Source: Candidatus Omnitrophota bacterium
GTDB taxonomy: Bacteria; Omnitrophota; Gorgyraeia; Gygaellales; Profunditerraquicolaceae
Direction of reading: 5' to 3'
Length of the DNA: 20,393 nt
NCBI GenBank assembly: GCA_026387255.1
Contig: JAPLMA010000101.1
Span: 1-20,393 of the forward strand
Part shown: piece after piece, positions 6,862 to 13,327 of the stretch
Layout: each line of letters begins with the position of its first letter
Position numbering within the stretch: position 1 is the stretch's first letter
Translations under genes and position numbers: made by a program
Notes under the pieces: generated by a model
Told to the model about the DNA's origin: nothing
The model's input: the letters and a program-made list of their open reading frames with translations, nothing else
The model's database searches: none

Positions 6862-7200
6862 TCATCTTCTCTTTTGGCTATTTTTCAATGCCATTTTATC
6901 GGCCTTCATTTTACGAATATCCTGCTGTAATTTCTGCCGGGCGGATTTTATTGCCCCTTGCGCTCCTAATCCCTGCGCAGATTTCAAAATCCGGCGATCT
7001 ACTTCAACAATCTGCTTGTCCATAATAACTACCGGATTTTTATTTATATCAATAGAAGGTTGAGCGTATACTTTTAATGGCAAAACTATCATAAAAAATC
7101 CGCCGGTAATAATCGCGATGATTATGCCGGGCTTAAAAACCCTCACCGCCACCTCTTTTTTTAGCAAAATCCTCTCTTCTTTTAAGCAAATATCAGCCAT
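6862..7200 (-). CDS. Small exported or membrane-anchored protein, unknown
   Basis: A 112-residue ORF that I do not recognise. A hydrophobic segment (about 25-41) after basic residues ends in PLKVYAQPS, which looks like a signal peptide with cleavage near VYA-Q. The mature part (about 66 residues) is rich in Lys, Arg, Gln and Ala and predicted helical, ending in a very basic tail (KNSQKRR). The start is uncertain: ATG at 7200 has no Shine-Dalgarno and directly follows a TATAAT (7203-7208). In-frame TTG at codon 12, just after GAGAGG, would give a more usual signal peptide length. It lies 76 bp downstream of the response regulator, past a weak terminator. Confidence 0.6.
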   Translation of the reverse strand: MADICLKEERILLKKEVAVRVFKPGIIIAIITGGFFMIVLPLKVYAQPSIDINKNPVVIMDKQIVEVDRRILKSAQGLGAQGAIKSARQKLQQDIRKMKADKMALKNSQKRR

Positions 7201-7231
7201 AAATTATACCCAGCCCTCTGTTTACGATTCT

Positions 7232-7259
7232 AAAACTTGGCTTTATTCAAAAGAGCCAA
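7232..7259 (-). terminator. Weak intrinsic terminator after the response regulator
   Basis: On the minus strand TTGGCT (7259-7254) pairs with AGCCAA (7242-7237), followed by GTTTT. The short stem and short T-run suggest partial termination at best. Confidence 0.4.
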
Positions 7260-7276
7260 AATTATGAGATCCGGAT

Positions 7277-7663
7277 TTAATTACTCTTGTTTAAAATTTC
7301 TTTAATCTGGCTTAATAACAATTCAGGCTCAAAGGGTTTATGAAAATATGCTACTGCCCCCATTTGTTTGGCCTTTTCTTCTAAATCTAATCCCTGCTGT
7401 GCAGTTAATACTAAAATCGGTATATCAAAAGTTCCAACAGAGTTTTTTAAATTCTCTAAGACATAAAAACCTCCGCCCGCAGGTAGGCCTAGATCTAAAA
7501 TTATTAAATCCGGTTTTTCCTTATGTGCTAAGCTTATGCCAAATAAACTATCATTAGCGGCAATAATTAAATATCCTTGTGACTTAAGCAAAGTGGCTAA
7601 ACCGAACATTAATTCTTTTTCATCTTCTACGATGAGTATCTTTTTAGCAATATTATCTGGCAT
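7277..7663 (-). CDS. Single-domain response regulator
   Basis: 128 residues, a receiver domain alone. The acidic pair E13-D14, phospho-acceptor D57 (LILDLGLP pattern), T87 and K109 (HKPFEP) are intact. With no output domain it probably works as a CheY-like switch or phosphorelay intermediate. Its start is 5 nt after the stop of the histidine kinase gene, and its Shine-Dalgarno AGAAGG overlaps that gene's last codons, so the two are translationally close and a cognate pair. The downstream target is unknown. Confidence 0.92.
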   Translation of the reverse strand: MPDNIAKKILIVEDEKELMFGLATLLKSQGYLIIAANDSLFGISLAHKEKPDLIILDLGLPAGGGFYVLENLKNSVGTFDIPILVLTAQQGLDLEEKAKQMGAVAYFHKPFEPELLLSQIKEILNKSN

Positions 7664-7668
7664 AACAT

Positions 7669-8658
7669 TTACCTTCTTATCGATCTGAGGTCGCGAGGCA
7701 ACACAATGATGAACTTACTTCCTTTTCCCACTTGGCTCTCTACAAAGATCTTACCTCTATGCATTTCAACGATATCCTTAGTAATCGCCAACCCTAAACC
7801 CGTACCTTCCTTTGTCGCATTAAGCCGCTCAAATTTATTAAAAAGCAGGCCGATTTTATCATCGGGTATCCCGAAACCAGTATCGATACATTCTAATTTC
7901 ACGAATTTATCATCAGGATAAATTCTCAAAGTTACAGTGCCATTCTCAGGAGTAAATTTTATACCATTACTCAAAAGATTAACAATCGCCTGAGAGAGCT
8001 TATCTTCATCACCCCAGACGGATAAGCTTTCATCCAAAAACTCCTTAATTATCTTTATGTGCTTTTTACCAGCCAAAGTTTGAAATTCTTTGATTTGTCT
8101 TCCGGATATTTCTGCGAGATTAAGCCTATTTCTTTTAACATCAATTACTCCTGCCTCGATTTTATGTAAATCCAACAGGCCATTTACTAAACGCGTCATG
8201 CGTTCAATCGTTGACTGACAAAGCCCAAGGATATTTTTTTGCTCTTGGCTTACCTGACCGATAAGACCCGCAAAAATATTATAAATATTTATCTTGATTG
8301 ATGAAAGAGGATTCTTTAGTTCATGGGAAACTGTGGCGACAAAGGTAGACTTTAATTGGTCGCTATGTTTTGCTTGTGCAGCATAGGTTAAAATCGCATT
8401 AAAGATATTCTTTAAAATACTATAAACAATAAAATATCCACATAGAGAAATAAAAAAAGCGATGGCCAGAATAAAACCAGTGTTGCCAATCAAAACATCT
8501 AAAGTAAATAATTTGTTTATTAAAAGATAGAAAAATACTAAAAAGGGCACAATCACCATTAAAGAAAAAGCTATGTTAAGCTGCTTATAAGGATTTTCTT
8601 TTAACTCTTGCATAACTAGCTTGCAGTCTATTTTATTTGTTTTTTCTTGTTTAGGCAT
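7669..8658 (-). CDS. Membrane sensor histidine kinase
   Basis: 329 residues. Two membrane segments (about 27-48 and 61-83) bracket a very short loop, so stimulus is probably sensed within the membrane or by a partner. HisKA follows with H112 in TVSHELKNPLSS, then HATPase_c with N231 (NLLSNGIKF), D259 (DTGFGIP) and GTGLGL from 285. There is no HAMP, PAS or GAF domain. Its partner is the receiver protein encoded 5 nt downstream. Start ATG at 8658 has no clear Shine-Dalgarno sequence. It is transcribed away from tRNA-Gln's upstream region, with tRNA-Gln lying 51 nt upstream on the same strand. Confidence 0.92.
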   Translation of the reverse strand: MPKQEKTNKIDCKLVMQELKENPYKQLNIAFSLMVIVPFLVFFYLLINKLFTLDVLIGNTGFILAIAFFISLCGYFIVYSILKNIFNAILTYAAQAKHSDQLKSTFVATVSHELKNPLSSIKINIYNIFAGLIGQVSQEQKNILGLCQSTIERMTRLVNGLLDLHKIEAGVIDVKRNRLNLAEISGRQIKEFQTLAGKKHIKIIKEFLDESLSVWGDEDKLSQAIVNLLSNGIKFTPENGTVTLRIYPDDKFVKLECIDTGFGIPDDKIGLLFNKFERLNATKEGTGLGLAITKDIVEMHRGKIFVESQVGKGSKFIIVLPRDLRSIRR

Positions 8659-8709
8659 AAACCATTTAAAATGAAACTACGGCGTTTTAATATAAATACT
8701 AGCTATAAT

Positions 8710-8780
8710 TTGCCCCGCATGGACTCGAACCATGATAACAAGATCCAGAATCTTGTGTCCTACCATTAGACGACAGGGCA
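8710..8780 (-). tRNA. tRNA-Gln (anticodon CTG)
   Basis: A 71-nt cloverleaf on the minus strand. Acceptor TGCCCTG pairs with CGGGGCA, discriminator A. Anticodon stem CAAGA/TCTTG closes loop TTCTGGA, giving anticodon CTG. T arm CATGG/CCATG. The D arm GTCT...GGAC resembles that of tRNA-Glu, as expected where GluRS may mischarge tRNA-Gln before amidation; that pathway is inferred, since gatCAB is not in the window. Confidence 0.93.
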
Positions 8781-8955
8781 ATAAACCTATTAAATTGTAT
8801 CCTACCTCTTACCAAACTACGATAAAATTAAACTGAGCTAAAATCTCAAAGTATCCTAGCGTTATTTTATCATAAATTCTAAAATTGTAAGCAATTTAGT
8901 AATCCTGACAGTAAGATCTACTGAATCCAGGAAACTATTTAATATGCGCCCCCCC

Positions 8956-8985
8956 TTGTAAATTAAGGCCAAAACAGTGTATACT
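8956..8985 (+). promoter_or_regulatory. Promoter of the plus-strand small RNA candidate
   Basis: -35 TTGTAA (8956-8961) and -10 TATACT (8980-8985) with an 18-nt spacer. Expected start about 8991-8993. Upstream (8781-8955) I see AT-rich sequence and no gene. Confidence 0.5.
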
Positions 8986-8991
8986 TAATTA

Positions 8992-9089
8992 GAAGGGGAA
9001 AGTAGCAACTAAAGTTGCTTAACCTTCGTTCGGCAAGAGTGAGGAGCTGGGGGAAATGGGTAGACGGCCTCACGCCTTGCCACTTTTTT
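8992..9089 (+). ncRNA. Candidate small RNA of about 98 nt
   Basis: It lies between a promoter and an intrinsic terminator with no usable ORF. Predicted fold: a 5' hairpin with outer stem GAAGG/CCTTC (8992-8996, 9023-9027) and inner stem AGCAAC-TAAA-GTTGCT (9004-9019), then the terminator stem-loop with an exposed purine-rich 23-nt loop (9045-9067). Several GGA triplets lie in single-stranded positions, as in CsrA-binding RNAs, but this is weak evidence. No plus-strand gene follows, so it is not a leader. It matches no family I can recall (not SRP, 6S, tmRNA or a known riboswitch core). Confidence 0.5.
9032..9089 (+). terminator. Terminator of the plus-strand small RNA
   Basis: GGCAAG-a-GTGAGG (9032-9044) pairs with CCTCAC-gc-CTTGCC (9068-9081), 12 bp with a small internal loop, followed by AC and six T (9084-9089). 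Confidence 0.65.
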
Positions 9090-9191
9090 GTATGAATCCC
9101 GATTGCTACTTACATTTAATATTATCTTAAATCTGCACCATAATATCAGATCCTCATAACTTATCAAGCTTCCTGTAAATTAAGACTACAT

Positions 9192-9243
9192 AAAAAAGGC
9201 ATTTCCTTTTCTCCAACACTCAACCCGAGAAAATAGAAACGCC
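9192..9243 (-). terminator. Second, long terminator-like hairpin
   Basis: On the minus strand GGCGTTTC (9243-9236) pairs with GAAATGCC (9205-9198). The stem continues inward with TTTTCTC/GAGAAAA around a GGGTTGAGTGTTG loop, and six T follow (9197-9192). It lies 36 nt beyond the first T-run of the minus-strand small RNA, so it would end a longer readthrough RNA of about 180 nt. Confidence 0.6.
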
Positions 9244-9278
9244 CCTGGTATTAACCTGCTTACCTAACTTTGCCAAAG

Positions 9279-9371
9279 AAAAAAAGGCAAGGGGAAATTC
9301 TATTGGCTTTTATTTCTGGGCATTGCCTGCCCGCTGGTAGTTTACCCCTTGCCTTTAATTTAAAACCTTAC
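9279..9371 (-). ncRNA. Candidate small RNA of about 93 nt, closed by a 12-bp stem
   Basis: Minus-strand transcript between a good promoter and a T-run. A perfect 12-bp stem, AAAGGCAAGGGG (9356-9345) with CCCCTTGCCTTT (9294-9283), encloses two small hairpins, GGTA-AAC-TACC (sharing the last two G of the closing stem) and GGGCA-GGCAA-TGCCC, and runs straight into seven T (9285-9279). No ORF is evident. The structure is more elaborate than a plain terminator and no gene follows on this strand until tRNA-Gln. I do not recognise the family. Alternatively it is one copy of a structured repeat. Confidence 0.5.
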
Positions 9372-9377
9372 TAAGTA

Positions 9378-9407
9378 ACTATAACACAAATTTGCTACCA
9401 ATTTCAA
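9378..9407 (-). promoter_or_regulatory. Promoter of the minus-strand small RNA
   Basis: On the minus strand, -35 TTGAAA (9402-9407), 18-nt spacer, -10 TATAGT (9378-9383) preceded by TGT, an extended -10. Expected start about 9371. It lies 72 bp past the gltX stop. Confidence 0.6.
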
Positions 9408-9478
9408 GGGATGAAAAAAATACTTTTAAGCCTAGGTTATTAGCTATCTTCTATTTACTTCATTTTTTTAGTTTACCG

Positions 9479-10783
9479 CTAAGCAACGGTTGATTTTACC
9501 CATTTTAATAACCTTTTCTGGCTACGCTCTTTTCCCAAATAGTATATTACCTCAAATAACCCCGGACCAATAGTTTTGCCGGTAAGGGCAACACGAATAG
9601 GATGAATTAATTTTTTGGCTTCAATACCCAACTCAGCCACCAATTCACGAAAACTACCCTCAATATTAACAATCTCAAAACTATCCAAATTATCCAACCT
9701 TTGCACAAACAGCCTAAATTCTTTTGATAAATCGCCAGTTAAATATTTTTCTTTTGCCGCTGGCTCAATCACCGGTTCATCCAAAAAGAAGAAATCCGCC
9801 CAATCTAGAAAATCATTAAGCCGTGGAAGCCTGGCTTGAAATAGTTTCACTAAAACTAAAAGATAACCACGATCAAAATTATCCCTATTTATATATTGCT
9901 TTGCCTCAAGCAGCGGGATAAGCTCATCCGCTAGCTTTTCTGGATCAGCGCCTTTAAGATATTGATTATTTATCCAATCCAATTTCTTTAAATCAAAGGT
10001 AGCGGAGGTTTTATTCACGTTTTTTATATCAAACAATTTTACTGCCTCTTCTACGCTGACTAACTCACGGTTATCACCCGGAGCCCAACTAAGCAGTAAC
10101 AGATAATTTAGCAGCGCTTCAGGTAAATATCCCATTTTATGATAATCACTGATCGCCGTTGCACCTGTCCGCTTGGAAAGCCTGCCTCCATCTACCCCCA
10201 TAATCAAAGGAAGATGCGCAAATTGCGGCAACCCAAACCCCAGGGCCTCGTAGAGAAGGATTTGTTTTGGCGTATTAGAGATATGGTCATCTCCGCGAAT
10301 AATATGCGTAATATTCATCTCGGCATCATCTACCACACAGGCAAAATTATAGGTCGGAGTTCCGTCGGACTTGATTAATACCTGATCTTTAATCAAAGAA
10401 GAATCAAATTCAATCTGTCCACGGATTAAATCATTGACTCTGATCTTGCGCCCAGGGACCTTATAAATTATCGCTTCTTTACCCGCCTCGGATCTCTCAA
10501 TATAAGCTAATCCGGCTTTAAGTAGCTTATCTGCGTGCAACCGGTAACGCTCGAAACGTTCACTCTGATAATAAAGTTCATCCCAATTAAAACCCAACCA
10601 CTTAAGGCTATAGAGTATTTCCTCCACAAATTCTTTTCTGGAACGTTCTCTATCTGTGTCTTCAATCCTTAAGATAAACTTGCCTTTTTGCGATTGAGAA
10701 AAAAGCCAATTAAATAACGCGGTGCGCCCTCCGCCAATATGTAAATTCCCCGTTGGACTGGGTGCAAACCTGACTCTAACCAT
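9479..10783 (-). CDS. gltX: Glutamyl-tRNA synthetase, compact form
   Basis: Charges tRNA-Glu (and possibly tRNA-Gln) with glutamate. Class I catalytic domain with HIGH-type motif HIGG (15-18) in APSPTGNLHIGGGRTALFNW, the RGDDHISNTPKQ segment, and KMSKS-type motif RLSKRTG (201-207). A C-terminal helical anticodon-binding region follows. It has 434 residues against the usual 465-490. The loss is local: after GLAYIE (about 91-96) it jumps within about 15 residues to KVPGRKIRVNDLIRG, missing roughly 40-45 residues where most GluRS have the Cys-containing connective-peptide stretch. Start overlaps the korC stop by 8 nt, with AAGGGG upstream. It is the last gene of the long operon; I see no strong terminator after it. 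Confidence 0.95.
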   Translation of the reverse strand: MVRVRFAPSPTGNLHIGGGRTALFNWLFSQSQKGKFILRIEDTDRERSRKEFVEEILYSLKWLGFNWDELYYQSERFERYRLHADKLLKAGLAYIERSEAGKEAIIYKVPGRKIRVNDLIRGQIEFDSSLIKDQVLIKSDGTPTYNFACVVDDAEMNITHIIRGDDHISNTPKQILLYEALGFGLPQFAHLPLIMGVDGGRLSKRTGATAISDYHKMGYLPEALLNYLLLLSWAPGDNRELVSVEEAVKLFDIKNVNKTSATFDLKKLDWINNQYLKGADPEKLADELIPLLEAKQYINRDNFDRGYLLVLVKLFQARLPRLNDFLDWADFFFLDEPVIEPAAKEKYLTGDLSKEFRLFVQRLDNLDSFEIVNIEGSFRELVAELGIEAKKLIHPIRVALTGKTIGPGLFEVIYYLGKERSQKRLLKWVKSTVA

Positions 10784-11312
10784 GATTTAATCTTGCCCCT
10801 TCTTCTAAAGCCTGCTGATTAACCTCTAAAATTTTTAGATTACCGGCGGGGGCGATAGATTTAAACACTTTTAGAATATTTTTAACCTTAATAATTTTCT
10901 TAACCTGCGCGTAATAACCTAGTGCTACCATATTGGCAACTTTAATGTTACCCAATTTTATGGCAATATCGGTGAATGGAAATTGCAATATCTTTATCTT
11001 AGTATCCGCATCAATCTTAGCTAAAGAAGAATTAAGAATTAACAACCCCTTGCTGGAAATCATCCCCTTAAATCTCTCTAAAGAAGGATTATTTAAAATT
11101 ATAAGTGTATCGGCTCTGGTTATATACGGCGAACCAATCTCTTGGTCAGAGATGGTTACCATACAATGGCTGGTCCCTCCGCGCACTTCCGGACCATAAG
11201 CCGGGAACCAGGTAACCTGTTTACCTTCAAGCATAGCGGTTTGCGCTAAAACCTTACCCAAAAGCATTACTCCCTGGCCGCCGCTACCGGCGATAATTAT
11301 ACGCTCAATCAT
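10776..11312 (-). CDS. korC: 2-oxoacid:ferredoxin oxidoreductase, gamma subunit
   Basis: 178 residues of the pyruvate/2-oxoacid ferredoxin oxidoreductase catalytic gamma family. The N-terminal GSGGQGVMLLGK nucleotide-fold loop (9-20) is followed by the characteristic YGPEVRGGTSHC segment (39-50). Together with alpha, beta and delta subunits it forms an enzyme oxidising a 2-oxoacid with CoA, reducing ferredoxin. Its ATG overlaps the korB stop (ATGA), and its end overlaps gltX by 8 nt. The substrate (2-oxoglutarate, branched-chain oxoacid or pyruvate) cannot be settled from sequence here; kor naming follows the D-A-B-C layout. Confidence 0.9.
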   Translation of the reverse strand: MIERIIIAGSGGQGVMLLGKVLAQTAMLEGKQVTWFPAYGPEVRGGTSHCMVTISDQEIGSPYITRADTLIILNNPSLERFKGMISSKGLLILNSSLAKIDADTKIKILQFPFTDIAIKLGNIKVANMVALGYYAQVKKIIKVKNILKVFKSIAPAGNLKILEVNQQALEEGARLNHG

Positions 11313-12037
11313 TTAATCCTTCCTAGGGGAAATTCCTTGCGCATAACATCCCTAATCCAATCCAATGATTCTTTAGGAGTCAACCCCCAATAAGTCGGAC
11401 AGGGAGAAAGTATTTCCACTAAAGAAAAACCTAAATTGTTTATTTGATTTTCAAATGCCTGTTTAATTGCGCGCTTAGCTTTTAACACCTCTACGGGACT
11501 CTCTAAAGAAACCCGCTCGATATAACAAACGCCGGGTAATAACGCCAGCATCTCAGAGATTTTTAAAGGAAACCCATGGGCTTTTTTCTCTCTGCCCTCA
11601 ATAGAAGTAGAGGTCTTCTGGCCTAAAAGCGTAGTCGGAGCAAGCTGCCCTCCGGTCATGCCATATACCGCATTGTTGATAAAAACTACGGAAAGATTTT
11701 CTCCGCGATTTGCCGCATGAATAGTCTCATTGGTGCCAATCGCCGCTAAATCTCCGTCCCCTTGGTAGGTAAAAACAATATTCTGCGGATGTACTCTTTT
11801 TATCGCTGTCGCCACCGCGAGTGCCCGGCCATGCGCAGCCTCTGAACAATCAAAATTCCAATAATCATAAGCCACCACCGCGCAACCTACCGGAGCAATT
11901 CCAATGGTCTTTTCCCTTATCTTTAGCTCATCAACTACTTCGGCAACCAGCCGGTGCGCAATGCCATGTCCACAACCCGGACAATAATGCGTAGGAACAT
12001 CATATAAAGATTGGCAACGCTTAAATGTCTTTTCCAT
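11309..12037 (-). CDS. korB: 2-oxoacid:ferredoxin oxidoreductase, TPP-binding beta subunit
   Basis: 242 residues. It has the cluster/CoA-side motif YCPGCGHG (C19, C22) and a TPP pyrophosphate motif GDGDLAAIGTNE (93-104) with downstream INNAVYGMTGGQ, which provides the Mg ligand Asn. The beta subunit carries the thiamine cofactor that decarboxylates the 2-oxoacid. Only two of the four Cys usual for cluster ligands in the longer family members are obvious; C52, C64 and C157 could contribute. Start ATG at 12037 lacks a Shine-Dalgarno sequence: the upstream bases belong to the repeat at 12043-12153. Overlaps korC by 4 nt. Confidence 0.92.
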   Translation of the reverse strand: MEKTFKRCQSLYDVPTHYCPGCGHGIAHRLVAEVVDELKIREKTIGIAPVGCAVVAYDYWNFDCSEAAHGRALAVATAIKRVHPQNIVFTYQGDGDLAAIGTNETIHAANRGENLSVVFINNAVYGMTGGQLAPTTLLGQKTSTSIEGREKKAHGFPLKISEMLALLPGVCYIERVSLESPVEVLKAKRAIKQAFENQINNLGFSLVEILSPCPTYWGLTPKESLDWIRDVMRKEFPLGRIK

Positions 12038-12042
12038 AATAT

Positions 12043-12153
12043 TTTAAAACTCTAAACACTAAACTCGAAATCCTAAACAAATCCTAAATCCGAAATATTA
12101 AACTTCAGAGATAAAACCTTAGTTTTTCGAATTTCTAGTTTAGGATTTTTCGC
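12043..12153. repeat. AT-rich inverted repeat between korA and korB
   Basis: About 110 bp made of short variants of AAACTCGAAATCCTAAA on the left (12045-12094) and the complementary TTTCGAATTTCTAGTTTAGGATTT on the right (12124-12148), so the whole can fold back. Its right edge GGATTTTTCGCT is shared exactly with the repeat at 13224-13327 and reaches the last codons and stop of korA. Same family as that repeat. Confidence 0.65.
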
Positions 12154-13222
12154 TAATTATCCTAATCTTATCAATAATTTGTTGTTCGTTTGGTACTCCA
12201 CCGCCTGAACGGCCTAAAAATTCTATTCTTTGCCTGCCGCAGACAGCCAGTTTTACATCTTCAAGCATCTGGCCGTAGGACATCTCGAGCACCAAGTATT
12301 TTACATTTTTGTTTTTTAAATTAAATGGTTTCTGTGGAAATGGCCAAAGGCTGACCGGCCGGATTAATCCCACTTTCTTGCCCGCGCTTCTTAACTGGCT
12401 AATCGCACTTTTAGCAATCCGCGCCATTGTGCCATAAGCCACCAAAATAACTTTTGCATCGGAAGTAAATAAACATTCGAAACGTTCTTCTTTTTTCCTA
12501 ATAATTTCATAATTTCTTTGCAGCTTAAGATTGGCCTCCTCCAGAGCTCCTTCGCGCAGAAAGAAAGATTTAACAATATTGGGCTTTCTTCCTTTGCAAC
12601 CCGTAAGCGCCCAATCTTTTAGGTGTTGGGTGCTAGGTACTTGGTGCTTGCCTGAGCACCTAGAACCTAACACCGACAACCTAACTGGCTCCATCATCTG
12701 GCCCAAAATTCCATCACCCAAAATCATAACCGGAATACGATATTTATCCGCTAAATCAAAGCTTAGTTGAGTAAGATCATATGCTTCCTGCACGGATCCC
12801 GGAGCCAGAACGATCAAATGATAATCTCCGTGTCCGCCGCCGCGCGTAGCCTGAAAATAATCCGATTGCGCAGGAGCAATATTGCCTAAACCCGGCCCAC
12901 CACGCATAATATTGACAATTACCGCCGGAAGCCGCGCTCCAGCAATATAAGATATCCCTTCCTGTTTTAAGCTTATTCCCGGGCTTGAGGATGAAGTCAT
13001 TGCTCTTACCCCGGCAGCCGAGGCTCCGTAAACCATATTAATCGCCGCCAACTCACTCTCTGCCTGGATAAAAACACCTTTCTTGGGCATCTGTTTAGCC
13101 ATATAAGCAATAATTTCATTTTGCGGAGTAATCGGATAACCGGCATAAAAACTGCAGCCTGCCTGAATCGCTCCTTGGGCAATTGCTTCATTACCACTTA
13201 TTAATATTTTAGCTTTAACCAT
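12140..13222 (-). CDS. korA: 2-oxoacid:ferredoxin oxidoreductase, alpha subunit
   Basis: 360 residues. The N-terminal domain binds the thiamine edge (SGNEAIAQGAIQAGCSFYAGYP region), followed by MTSSSSPGISLKQEG (75-89) and RGGPGLGNIAPAQSDYFQATRGG (107-129), typical of fused-alpha Kor/Vor subunits. A transketolase C-terminal-like domain ends the protein. About 20 residues near 182-202, between MMEPVR and DWALTGCKGR, match no family feature. They are encoded by a palindromic repeat (12622-12674) inserted in frame, probably as a surface loop. Start at 13222 has no Shine-Dalgarno sequence and sits at the edge of another repeat. The stop is supplied by the next repeat's edge. Confidence 0.92.
   Translation of the reverse strand: MVKAKILISGNEAIAQGAIQAGCSFYAGYPITPQNEIIAYMAKQMPKKGVFIQAESELAAINMVYGASAAGVRAMTSSSSPGISLKQEGISYIAGARLPAVIVNIMRGGPGLGNIAPAQSDYFQATRGGGHGDYHLIVLAPGSVQEAYDLTQLSFDLADKYRIPVMILGDGILGQMMEPVRLSVLGSRCSGKHQVPSTQHLKDWALTGCKGRKPNIVKSFFLREGALEEANLKLQRNYEIIRKKEERFECLFTSDAKVILVAYGTMARIAKSAISQLRSAGKKVGLIRPVSLWPFPQKPFNLKNKNVKYLVLEMSYGQMLEDVKLAVCGRQRIEFLGRSGGGVPNEQQIIDKIRIISEKS
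12622..12674. repeat. GC-richer palindromic repeat inserted in frame in korA
   Basis: Arms 12622-12648 (GGTGTTGGGTGCTAGGT...) and 12655-12674 (AGCACCTAGAACCTAACACC) pair over about 17 bases with two mismatches, leaving a small loop and a 7-nt bulge. Repeats built from AGGTGCTAGGTGTTAGG-like units are low-complexity and unlike the surrounding coding sequence. In korA they are read as an extra loop (about residues 182-202). Different in sequence from the elements in korD and beside korA. Confidence 0.7.
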
Positions 13223-13223
13223 A

Positions 13224-13327
13224 GTTTTAAACTCGAGGTTCGAAACAAATTAAAAATTAAACTTAAACCTAAACAAAATTTTGTATTTTAAGTTTTCGAG
13301 TTTCAAGTTTCGGATTTAGGATTTTTC
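13224..13327. repeat. AT-rich inverted repeat between korD and korA
   Basis: About 104 bp. Left side (13225-13248) reads GTTTTAAACTCGAGGTTCGAAAC and the right side (13290-13325) reads AAGTTTTCGAGTTTCAAGTTT then CGGATTTAGGATTTTT, complementary in blocks. On the minus strand it enters korD before its stop, so the last 18 codons of korD are repeat-derived. It shares its right edge GGATTTTTCGCT with the repeat at 12043-12153. Confidence 0.65.

Noticed and set aside
7203..7208. TATAAT just before the ATG of the small exported protein
   Set aside because: No -35 box at a suitable distance, so I did not list it as a promoter; it only makes the start codon uncertain.
9255..9356. Possible integron attC site (ACCTAAC and GTTAGGT-like boxes near hairpins)
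   Set aside because: Only one box fits; the partner box at the far end does not match the consensus, and there is no integrase or cassette layout.
12787..12797. CGGATCCCGG in korA as a further copy of the double-hairpin element
   Set aside because: No flanking TCCCG or CGGGA arms, and it encodes ordinary conserved KorA sequence.
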